Below are positions 18,529 to 25,737 of a stretch of 64,000 bases of DNA, one piece after another (positions within the stretch are counted from its first letter, which is position 1; each line of letters starts with the position of its first letter). Source of the stretch: Clostridiales bacterium (lineage in GTDB: Bacteria; Bacillota; Clostridia; Christensenellales; Aristaeellaceae). The notes under the pieces were generated by a model. It ran no database searches. It was not told where the DNA came from and worked only from the letters and a program-made list of their open reading frames with translations. The position numbers and the translations under genes were made by a program. Location: positions 1 through 64,000 of the forward strand of contig JAHZHX010000001.1 of NCBI GenBank assembly GCA_019420065.1, given 5' to 3'.

Positions 18529-19242
18529 TCAGGCGCAGGACACGGTAATATCGCCATAGATACCATCCTGCGCGCAGGTAATTTTGCCCAGCTTGAGCAG
18601 CTCAAGCAGCGCCAGAAACAGCGTCACAACCTCCTCGCGGGTAGGCGCAGCGCTTAAAAGGGCAAGAAAGGGGGCACTTGCGCGGCGCACGCGGCGCAGA
18701 ATATGCGCCATGCACATGGGCACCGTGTGTTCGTCACGGATGATGCGGCGCGCCTGCTGGGGCGTTGGCTCGTCATCCGTTTGCTTGGTACGGGCCAGAA
18801 CGCGGGCAAAAGCCGCCAGCAAGCCGTCCATTGTCAGCCCTGTCAGTTCAAAGGAGGGCGGCGGAAGGGGGTATTCTTCCGGCAGCTTGTGGTAGACCAG
18901 CGCCGCGGCGCGCTCAAAGGATTGCATATCGGCGGCAATCTGCTTAAAGGAAGCATATTCTTCCAGCTGGCGGATAAACGCCGCTTCGGGATCTTCCTCT
19001 TCCTCAGCCGGGGGACGCGGCAAAAGCTTGTGGCTTTTGATTTCGAGCAGGCGCGCGGCAACGGTAATGAAGGCGCTTGCTTCATCCATATCCAGCTCGG
19101 GCGCGGATCGAACGGCCTGGATGTATTGATCGGTGATTTCCGAAATGAAAATATCCCGGATGTCGATTTTCGCTTTATCCAGCATGAAAAGAAGCATATC
19201 CAGCGGGCCGTCAAACTGACTTAAATGGTAAGTGATCTGCAT
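18529..19242 (-). CDS. scpA: Segregation and condensation protein A
   Basis: ScpA is the kleisin that closes the Smc ring. The 237 residues start MQITYHLSQFDGPLDMLL, the conserved N-terminus, continue with DIRDIFISEITDQYI, and end with the winged-helix kleisin tail (EVVTLFLALLELLKLGKI). The ATG at 19242 is preferred over the ORF start at 19311, which lies in the upstream gene. Ten bases separate it from the M50 protease gene and 16 from scpB. Confidence 0.95.
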   Translation of the reverse strand: MQITYHLSQFDGPLDMLLFMLDKAKIDIRDIFISEITDQYIQAVRSAPELDMDEASAFITVAARLLEIKSHKLLPRPPAEEEEDPEAAFIRQLEEYASFKQIAADMQSFERAAALVYHKLPEEYPLPPPSFELTGLTMDGLLAAFARVLARTKQTDDEPTPQQARRIIRDEHTVPMCMAHILRRVRRASAPFLALLSAAPTREEVVTLFLALLELLKLGKITCAQDGIYGDITVSCA

Positions 19243-19252
19243 GGCTGTATCC

Positions 19253-20092
19253 TCAGACAAGACCGACGAGCGCCAGCAGGGCAGACAGCATGCCGGTTTG
19301 TACCCAGTCAATGGCGCGGGAAAGATAGTTGGAGAAAATATCGGTGAAATAGCTCAAGGCCAGCAACGCCAGCATCGAGTATTGAAAAACCTTGTGGCTC
19401 AGCTTCAGTTTTCCGCGCAGCAGAATGTCGTTGAATACGTGAAAGCCGTCCAGCGGCGGGAAAGGCAGAAGGTTAAACAGACATGCGCCCAGATTGCACA
19501 GGGCAAATTGATAGAGAAAGCGCTGCACGTGCAGCAGCCATGGCGTTTGCAGGTAGGATGCGGCTTCAACGCCCAGGTACTGGTTCCCCTGCTGTGCGAC
19601 GACAAGCAAATCCTCGGAATACAGGATTTGATAGAAATTTTCGCCCCGGAAGGAAAGCATGGCCATGGGAGAGGTATAGGCTGGGGCAATGCTGGAAAGC
19701 TCGCCCGTCCAAAGCAGCTGATGCACGCCAATACTTAGCAAGGTGGCCAGCGTGAACAGCATAAAATTGACGCTGACGCCGGCAATGGAAACAAAAAAGT
19801 CGTCCCGCCGGGGATGGCGCAAATTGTTGGGATTAACGGGTACAGGCTTTGCCCAGCCCATACCTGCGGTGAACATGAGCAGCGTGCCGATCAAGCTTAA
19901 ATGCCTGAAGGGATTCAGCGACAGGCGGCCCCGGTCGCGCGCCGTGGTATCGCCGCAGAGATAGGCGACATAGCCATGGGCAATTTCATGCAGCGTCAGC
20001 GCGATCAGCACAGCGGGCGCGCGGTAGAGCATAAAGGTGAAAAATGCAATGGGGTCATTGCGCATCCATTCCAGCAAAATACTTGCCTCCAT
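19253..20092 (-). CDS. Site-2-type membrane metalloprotease (M50 family)
   Basis: An intramembrane zinc protease of 279 residues with HEIAHG at 35-40 and a second metal site in the NLLPFPPLDGFH segment near residue 205; several hydrophobic segments surround these motifs. In Firmicutes this M50 subfamily (YwhC/SpoIVFB-like) is often encoded upstream of scpA-scpB, as here. The natural substrate is not evident. The start is taken at MEASILLEWM, with GCGGAAGAG upstream; the longer ORF adds 16 codons from within the terminator hairpin. Confidence 0.88.
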   Translation of the reverse strand: MEASILLEWMRNDPIAFFTFMLYRAPAVLIALTLHEIAHGYVAYLCGDTTARDRGRLSLNPFRHLSLIGTLLMFTAGMGWAKPVPVNPNNLRHPRRDDFFVSIAGVSVNFMLFTLATLLSIGVHQLLWTGELSSIAPAYTSPMAMLSFRGENFYQILYSEDLLVVAQQGNQYLGVEAASYLQTPWLLHVQRFLYQFALCNLGACLFNLLPFPPLDGFHVFNDILLRGKLKLSHKVFQYSMLALLALSYFTDIFSNYLSRAIDWVQTGMLSALLALVGLV

Positions 20093-20100
20093 AAAAAGAC

Positions 20101-20133
20101 TCTTCCGCACAATTATACCGTATGTGCGGAAGA
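20101..20133 (-). terminator. Terminator hairpin of the dacF-like gene, with a promoter inside it
   Basis: Perfect 11-base arms (TCTTCCGCACA and TGTGCGGAAGA) separated by 11 bases. On the minus strand the stem is followed by GTCTTTTT, as in an intrinsic terminator, about 20 bases after the dac stop. The loop contains TATAAT, the -10 of the next operon. Confidence 0.7.
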
Positions 20134-20140
20134 ATGGCAA
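20112..20140 (-). promoter_or_regulatory. Promoter for the M50-scpA-scpB operon
   Basis: On the minus strand TTGCCA (20135-20140), a 17-base spacer, and TATAAT (20112-20117). The -10 lies in the loop of the inverted repeat 20101-20133 and the right arm covers most of the spacer. Confidence 0.7.
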
Positions 20141-20152
20141 GTTTCATTCTTT

Positions 20153-21322
20153 TCAGCGCCACAAATCGCGAATGCGCAGGAAGCCTTCCAGATAGCCGGG
20201 CAGGCGCACGTCATGCGCAAGGACGGCGGGCAGCTCGGCAACAACGCATCCATTGAGCAGTACACGCGCTGTGCCGATCTCCTCTCCGGCGCTCATGGGC
20301 GCCTGAATGGACTCGGGCAGCTGCAATTCAACGCTGAGCTGGGAGGCCTGGCCGGCTTTGAGCAGCATGGAAAGCCCTTTGCCAACAGCCACATCGGCGC
20401 TTTCCCGCGCGCCGCGGGTCACGGGAACGCTGTATCCGGTCAGCTCGCCGGAGGCGATGACCTGCGTGCGCGTGTAGGTGGCAAAGCCGTAATCCATCAT
20501 GGCGCGGGCTTCATCAAAGCGCACCTGGCTTCCCGAAGCGCCAAGCACAACTGCGATCAAACGCATGCCGTTGCGCGAGGCGGTAGCCGAGAGGCAGTAT
20601 TTGGCTTCGTTGGTAGAGCCGGTCTTCATGCCGTCGCAATCGGCATAGAAGCGCACAAGGCGGTTGGTGTTGGTCAGGTCTGTTACGCGTCCCGAGGGGT
20701 GCTTGATGCTGGAAAGCCACAGGGACGAGTAGGTGAAATACAGCGGATACTGGCTGACGGCGCAGGAAATGGCGGCCACGTCGCGCGCGCAGGTGTACTG
20801 TCCCTGTGTCGGCAGCCCGGTACAGTTGACATAAACCGTGTTTTTCAGGCCCATTTGCCGGGCCTTTTCATTCATGAGTGCTACGAATGCCTGCTCGCTG
20901 CCGGCGACGTATTCCGCCAGCGCTACAGCGCTATCGTTCCCGCTGGCAACGATGGTGGCGCGCAGCAGGTCGCCAAGCGGGTAGCTGGAACCGGCGTCCA
21001 GCAGGGCGGTGGAACCGGTCATGCCCGCGGCGGTTTTGGATACGGTTACGCTGTCGTCAAGCGTTATTTCACCGCGATCCAGGCGCTCCAGCAGCAGAAG
21101 CACTGTCATCAGCTTGGTGACGGAGGCCACGGTGCGGCGCTCATCCGCATTTTTTTCAAAGATGACCGTGCCGGTATCCGCTTCCAGCAGCATATAGGCC
21201 GGGGCGGTCAGCGTCAGCGGCGGCGTGCTCTCGAGCGGCTGCGCGCTGGCGAATGGCAGCGACGTGAAGAGAAAAATCCCCGCCAGCAAAAGGGCGGGGA
21301 TGGCTTTGAAATGATTCCGCAT
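20153..21322 (-). CDS. D-alanyl-D-alanine carboxypeptidase (serine type, DacF-like)
   Basis: A secreted penicillin-binding protein that trims the terminal D-Ala of peptidoglycan stem peptides. The 389 residues begin with a signal peptide (MRNHFKAIPALLLAGIFLF...ASA) and carry S67-VTK, S127-GN and KTG at 233-235, the three active-site motifs. A C-terminal PBP5-type domain follows. In Bacillus dacF is forespore-specific; whether that holds here cannot be seen. It probably shares the promoter of the TPR gene upstream. Confidence 0.93.
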   Translation of the reverse strand: MRNHFKAIPALLLAGIFLFTSLPFASAQPLESTPPLTLTAPAYMLLEADTGTVIFEKNADERRTVASVTKLMTVLLLLERLDRGEITLDDSVTVSKTAAGMTGSTALLDAGSSYPLGDLLRATIVASGNDSAVALAEYVAGSEQAFVALMNEKARQMGLKNTVYVNCTGLPTQGQYTCARDVAAISCAVSQYPLYFTYSSLWLSSIKHPSGRVTDLTNTNRLVRFYADCDGMKTGSTNEAKYCLSATASRNGMRLIAVVLGASGSQVRFDEARAMMDYGFATYTRTQVIASGELTGYSVPVTRGARESADVAVGKGLSMLLKAGQASQLSVELQLPESIQAPMSAGEEIGTARVLLNGCVVAELPAVLAHDVRLPGYLEGFLRIRDLWR

Positions 21323-21369
21323 ACAAATCCCTCCTGCTTATAGGGATAGTATGCCAAAGGCGTGCGGGT

Positions 21370-22065
21370 TTATCCGCGCAGACGGGCAAGTTCTGCTTCA
21401 ATTTCTGCTTTTGTTTTATGGTTGAGGGGGGAGAAACGGCCTTCCAGCGCGGTTTCAAGCTTTTCGATCGCATCCTGCGTTTTGCCGTTGTCCAAATCAT
21501 AGCGGGACAGGAACCAGAGCGTGTCAATTTGCGAGGGCTTGATTTCATGCGCCTTAACAAAGAATTCCAGCGCCTTTTCTTTATCGCCGGCCAAACGGTA
21601 ATAGACCTGCGCCATGTTGTCCAGCGCGATGGGATCCTCGTCGTCGTATTCCAGGGCGGCCTGGTTGAAGGACAGCGCTTTTTCGAGGCTGCCCTGCTCA
21701 ATGTAAAGATAGCCGAGCGCGGCATAGGTATCGCCTGAAGGGGATTTTTGATGCACGCGCTCCAGCAGCGCGACGGCCTGGTCGATGTTGCCCAGCTTAT
21801 AATCGGCAACCGCAAAATCAAGCAGCAGCTCGCTGCGGTTCTTGGGATTGATGTCGGCAGCCTTCTGCGCCTTGGAGAGAATTTCCTTTACCTTCTGGTA
21901 ATTTTCTTTGCCGCCCTCGCGCAAAAGCATGACGGCCCAGGGCAGCATGTAGGCGCACTGAATTATGCCCCTTTGGTAGAACGCTTCGTAGGCCGCCTTA
22001 GCCTGGGCATTTTCGCCCCGCTGCTGCTTGAGGATCGCGCTGCGGATCTTAAAAGAATCAAACAT
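21370..22065 (-). CDS. Tetratricopeptide-repeat protein
   Basis: A 231-residue helical protein with TPR units such as GDTYAALGYLYIEQGSLEKAL and DPIALDNMAQVYYRLAGDKEKAL in the second half. One hydrophobic stretch near residues 35-48 could be a membrane contact or buried helix. A scaffold or protein-interaction role is likely, but no partner is evident. It has a good promoter of its own and is followed by the dacF-like gene after 47 bases. Confidence 0.82.
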   Translation of the reverse strand: MFDSFKIRSAILKQQRGENAQAKAAYEAFYQRGIIQCAYMLPWAVMLLREGGKENYQKVKEILSKAQKAADINPKNRSELLLDFAVADYKLGNIDQAVALLERVHQKSPSGDTYAALGYLYIEQGSLEKALSFNQAALEYDDEDPIALDNMAQVYYRLAGDKEKALEFFVKAHEIKPSQIDTLWFLSRYDLDNGKTQDAIEKLETALEGRFSPLNHKTKAEIEAELARLRG

Positions 22066-22102
22066 GCTTTGTTCACTGTCCTTCCCGAATCATACGGGAA
22101 AT

Positions 22103-22131
22103 AGCATACCCTTTCCGGGAAAGTTTGTCAA
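22103..22131 (-). promoter_or_regulatory. Promoter for the TPR-dacF genes
   Basis: On the minus strand TTGACA (22126-22131), a 17-base spacer, and TATGCT (22103-22108), about 40 bases before the TPR start. Confidence 0.75.
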
Positions 22132-22146
22132 CCGAAAAAAGAAAAA

Positions 22147-23289
22147 TCAACGATCGTTAATATGACTGCCCGCTTTGCCGAGAAGCCGGGCATAACGGCG
22201 CGTCAGATCGTCAAAGTCGCTTTGTGTGCGCGCGTCCATGGGATGGTCGGCCAGCATCAGCAGTCCTTTGCGCGCAATGGCGGTCGCTTTGTCAGGATCG
22301 TGCAGCTTATGCTCCAGAAGCTTGCATAATGCAATATAAGGCGCTGCGCCGCCCTGACGGGAAGCAATCATTTTTTCATAAATTGCCGCGGCGGCTTCGG
22401 GGCTTTTTCCCCGGCGAAAGCTGTCGGCAAGCCTTGCGCGGCTGAGGGCGCTCATGCTGCCTGCGTCGGCGGCGCGATAGCAAAAGCGGGCTTCCTCCGT
22501 TTTTCCGCGTTTTTCATATACACGGCCAAGGCTGTATATGTCCTGCGTATGCTCGGCCGTTATGGGCGAGGCATGCAAACCGGCAAGGACGAACAGAAGC
22601 CGTGCGAGCGTGGCGATATCCTGCGCGTTATGCCGTAAAATATCGTCGAGCAGGGCGAAATTGCGCGTTTTTAAATACTGAAAATACCGCTGCGGAACCT
22701 CGGAGCCGGGCAGATCGCCGTTTCGCGGTTTGTGGAAGATATGCTCTTCGAGCGCTGAGAGCGTGCAGCGCTTGAGCCGGAGCTTCCATACGCGGCGGGC
22801 GGTGTGCAATAAATCGGCATGGGGAAGGGCGGCGATATCCATGGGCATGCGCTGCATAACAAAGCGCGAGGCAAGCAGCGGCATGTCAAAAGAACGGCCG
22901 TTATAAGTGACAAGTGTACGGCAGACACGCAGATCCTGCTGCACACGGCGCAGGACAAAAATTTCTTCATCATAGTCGCGCATCAGATACTGACGCACGG
23001 TCAACGTATGTCCCTCGATGACGCCAACGCCTACCAGAAACGCGATTGTTCCCGCGCCTCCAGAAAGGCCGGTTGTCTCGGTATCAAGAAAAAGCAGCTC
23101 TTCAGGGCGGATGCGTTCCGGCAGCATTGGGTCTCCCTGCATGAAGGGCAGAATGCCGTCCGGCAGGAAAAGACGGTCCAGCCGGAATTGTGTTTCTTTG
23201 ACATAGCAGTCCTGCGGGAGCGGTTTGGACGCAGCGGGACGCTTGGGCGCGCCCTGGCTGGCGCGCAGTTTGTCGCGCAAAGACAGCAT
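22147..23289 (-). CDS. YprB-like ribonuclease H-fold exonuclease with TPR tail
   Basis: A 380-residue protein. Residues 60-230 form a DnaQ/RNase H-like 3'-5' exonuclease domain with D69-x-E71 in LFLDTETTGLSGG, YNGRSFDMPLL and a late HNAQDIATL acidic motif; residues 240-380 look like TPR helices. This architecture matches Bacillus YprB. The substrate is not known. It is the last gene of the long minus-strand run that starts with iscR and lies three bases after the vanY-1 stop. Confidence 0.85.
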   Translation of the reverse strand: MLSLRDKLRASQGAPKRPAASKPLPQDCYVKETQFRLDRLFLPDGILPFMQGDPMLPERIRPEELLFLDTETTGLSGGAGTIAFLVGVGVIEGHTLTVRQYLMRDYDEEIFVLRRVQQDLRVCRTLVTYNGRSFDMPLLASRFVMQRMPMDIAALPHADLLHTARRVWKLRLKRCTLSALEEHIFHKPRNGDLPGSEVPQRYFQYLKTRNFALLDDILRHNAQDIATLARLLFVLAGLHASPITAEHTQDIYSLGRVYEKRGKTEEARFCYRAADAGSMSALSRARLADSFRRGKSPEAAAAIYEKMIASRQGGAAPYIALCKLLEHKLHDPDKATAIARKGLLMLADHPMDARTQSDFDDLTRRYARLLGKAGSHINDR

Positions 23290-23292
23290 GCT

Positions 23293-24228
23293 TCAGCGAT
23301 TCTCCTCGAGTGAAAGGTAGGATGATTCCTCGGTGTCGGTATCAACGCGGGGCGCCGGCGAGGGCCTGGGGGTGGGAAAGCCCTGGTAAACGGCTTGCTG
23401 GTAGGTGATTTCGGCGGGCAGATAGCGCGCGGATGCGGCTTCAAGCGCGGCGGTCGGGTCTGCCGCGTCAGCGGGCAAAAGCGATAAAATGCTGTTGTCT
23501 CCGGCGATCAGATCGCTTACGGCGCCTGCCAGCAAATAGGGATTGCCCTGGAGCAGTACGTATTCCGGCAAACGGCATAGCTGTTCATAATATGTTTCGT
23601 AGGGGATGTTGAGCATATGAACAGCCGTGGCATGTGAAATGCCGATATAGCGCAGGTGCCATGGCTCATAGCTGTATCCGGTAAAGGGCTGCCATTCGGC
23701 TTTATAGCGGATGATAAAACCAAAACGGTGGGCGTTTTCGCTGACCCATTGCCCCTCGGGCGTTTCGGCAAAGTCTTCGCTGAGGGTAGGCGTGTCCGGA
23801 CACTGCACATCCATGGCTAATCCCAGCTGATGCTCGCTTTGCCCGGCGCGGGCTACGGTCAAGGAAGCGGCGGCTCTCCCCACGGCATTGGCTTTTTGAT
23901 TGAACAGCACCTGCTGCGTGCCATAGGAGCGGTAACCGGACACGGCAAGGAGCTTATAGGCGGCTTCGCGCATAGCGGCGGCAAAAAGCTGCTCCAGTGC
24001 ATCGGCAGCCTCCGCGCGCATATAAATACGTTCCTGAAGGCTTTCCTTGCGGGTGTCAACACGGGGCTTGACCAGATCGGCAGGCTCATAGCTGCCGCTT
24101 AGGTTGACTTCGCGATTGACAAGACAAAGAACGCCTCCTTCCTGCAAAATGGCGGGCAAATCCTCAGCGCATGCGCTGCTGAACACGAGCATGCATAACA
24201 GCAGGCAAACAAAAATTCTCTTTTGCAC
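23293..24228 (-). CDS. VanY-type D-alanyl-D-alanine carboxypeptidase, copy 1
   Basis: A secreted zinc peptidase of the M15B (VanY) family, 311 residues. A signal peptide (MQKRIFVCLLLCMLVFSSACA) is followed by the catalytic motifs SGYRS, SEHQLGLAMDV and EPWHLRY, which supply the zinc ligands and the general base. A C-terminal extension of about 110 residues ends in a Pro-rich tail. I choose the GTG at 24228 because TTGGAGG precedes it and it puts the signal peptide at the very start; the ATG at 24255 overlaps the upstream stop and is the alternative. First of three adjacent paralogues. Confidence 0.88.
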   Translation of the reverse strand: MQKRIFVCLLLCMLVFSSACAEDLPAILQEGGVLCLVNREVNLSGSYEPADLVKPRVDTRKESLQERIYMRAEAADALEQLFAAAMREAAYKLLAVSGYRSYGTQQVLFNQKANAVGRAAASLTVARAGQSEHQLGLAMDVQCPDTPTLSEDFAETPEGQWVSENAHRFGFIIRYKAEWQPFTGYSYEPWHLRYIGISHATAVHMLNIPYETYYEQLCRLPEYVLLQGNPYLLAGAVSDLIAGDNSILSLLPADAADPTAALEAASARYLPAEITYQQAVYQGFPTPRPSPAPRVDTDTEESSYLSLEENR

Positions 24229-24254
24229 AACGGCCTCCAATAAAAAACGCGGCA

Positions 24255-25055
24255 TCAGTGAAAAAACGATGTTTCCTCGTCGCCGTTTTCATCGGCTTCC
24301 CCCGTGCCCTTGGGAACGGGAAGCGTGGTCAGCTGGCGGCAGTATTGCTTAAAGTCGCCGCCCAGCGCTTCAAAGCTTTCAATATATGCCTGATATTCAG
24401 CGGTGAATTCTTCCAGGCACAGGTTGTTTTCCTTCATATATGCGGCGCATTCCGTGCCAACGTAGCGCAGATGCCATGGCTCATAATTAATGCCGGTAAT
24501 CTCCTCTTTATCGGCAAGATAGCGAATGACAAAGCCATATTCATGGCAATGAGCGGCCATCCATTGGGCCTCGGCGGTTTTGCCAAACTCGGCATTCATG
24601 CCGTCCTTCTGCGTCCAGGCATAGTTCAGGATATCAACGCCCAGGCCGGTCTGGTGATCGCTTGAGCCGGGGTAAGCGACCCAGCCGTCGTCATAGCCGT
24701 TTTTGTTATAGCGGTTATAATACATGGTATTCTGGGTTTGATAGCTGCGATAAGCGCTTTTGACGTAGAGGGTATAGCCTGCTTCCTGCGCGGCGGAAAA
24801 CATATCAAGCAGTGCCTGGTGCGCCTGCTCGCGCATTTCAAAGGAGCCGACGCGCTTGGCGGTGATCTTGACCAGGTCATCGGGGATATAGGTCGAATCC
24901 AGCAGACTTTCACGGTTGGCCAGCGTCAGGTAGCCCTGATTGTTTTGCAGCGTCAGCGCGCCGATGGGGTAGTTCCACACGGGAGTCTCTGGCTCTGCCA
25001 GGGTGCAAAAGGGGAGCAGAAGTGCAAGCAGCAGAAAGCTGAGCGCTTTTCTCAC
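24255..25055 (-). CDS. VanY-type D-alanyl-D-alanine carboxypeptidase, copy 2
   Basis: A 266-residue secreted M15B peptidase with a signal peptide (MRKALSFLLLALLLPFCTLA) and motifs SAYRS, SDHQTGLGVDIL and EPWHLRY. It differs from its neighbours in an insertion rich in Tyr and Asn (YYNRYNKNGYDDGW) and in SDHQTG instead of SEHQLG, so the copies have diverged considerably. It overlaps copy 3 by four bases. Confidence 0.9.
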   Translation of the reverse strand: MRKALSFLLLALLLPFCTLAEPETPVWNYPIGALTLQNNQGYLTLANRESLLDSTYIPDDLVKITAKRVGSFEMREQAHQALLDMFSAAQEAGYTLYVKSAYRSYQTQNTMYYNRYNKNGYDDGWVAYPGSSDHQTGLGVDILNYAWTQKDGMNAEFGKTAEAQWMAAHCHEYGFVIRYLADKEEITGINYEPWHLRYVGTECAAYMKENNLCLEEFTAEYQAYIESFEALGGDFKQYCRQLTTLPVPKGTGEADENGDEETSFFH

Positions 25056-25735
25056 GGGGTATCTCCTTTCAGGTACTCGTCCATGGCAATGGAACGCAGC
25101 GTACCGATGTATTCTTCCAGCGGAATATCCATTTCATAAAGGATTTGAGCATGCTCTTTTCCGACATAGCGAATATGCCATGGTTCATAGGCATAACCGG
25201 TAATGTCGGTCCATTCCGCTTTGTAACGGATGATAAAGCCGAAACGGTATGCGTTTTCTGCCAGCCAGATCCCTTCCTTGGAGCGTCCAAACGCGGCGGA
25301 AAGACTGCCGTTTTTGCTGTTTTTCACATCCATGGCCAGCCCCAGCTGATGCTCGCTGGCGCCGGGATCGGCTACGAGCAGGCGCGCTTCGGCCAAATTT
25401 TTGCTGTTTTTAATTTTGCGCTGATAGATCATGTCCTGCGTATCATAGCTGCGATAGCCGGAGTGTGCATAGAGGGTATAGCCTGCCTCCTCCTTGGCGG
25501 CGGCAAACAGCGCCTCAAGCGCTTCGGCGGCTTCGGCCCGCATCAGAATCGCGCTGCTGGTGTGGGCAACGTTGGGCTGAACCAGGTCGTCCGGCTCGTA
25601 ATCCGGACTGAGCATATAGCCGCGGTTGACCAGCATGAGATTTCCGCCAAGCGACATCGCGCCCGTAAGCGTTTCGCAGCCCAGGGACAGCACGGAGAGA
25701 AATGTCATGAATAGCGCGGCAAGCTGGTGCGGCAT
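25052..25735 (-). CDS. VanY-type D-alanyl-D-alanine carboxypeptidase, copy 3
   Basis: A 227-residue M15B peptidase and the shortest of the three copies. A hydrophobic N-terminus (about residues 1-20) could be a signal peptide. Motifs are SGYRS, SEHQLGLAMDV and EPWHIRY. Two bases separate it from the hflX stop and GAGGGA lies before the ATG, so it is expressed with hflX. No C-terminal extension is present, unlike copy 1. Confidence 0.88.
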   Translation of the reverse strand: MPHQLAALFMTFLSVLSLGCETLTGAMSLGGNLMLVNRGYMLSPDYEPDDLVQPNVAHTSSAILMRAEAAEALEALFAAAKEEAGYTLYAHSGYRSYDTQDMIYQRKIKNSKNLAEARLLVADPGASEHQLGLAMDVKNSKNGSLSAAFGRSKEGIWLAENAYRFGFIIRYKAEWTDITGYAYEPWHIRYVGKEHAQILYEMDIPLEEYIGTLRSIAMDEYLKGDTP

Positions 25736-25737
25736 AA

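Noticed and set aside
22147..25735. Idea that the VanY copies form a vancomycin-resistance operon
   Set aside because: No vanR/S, vanH, ligase or vanX homologue is near, and the VanW protein is 36 kb away. Housekeeping wall trimming is more likely.
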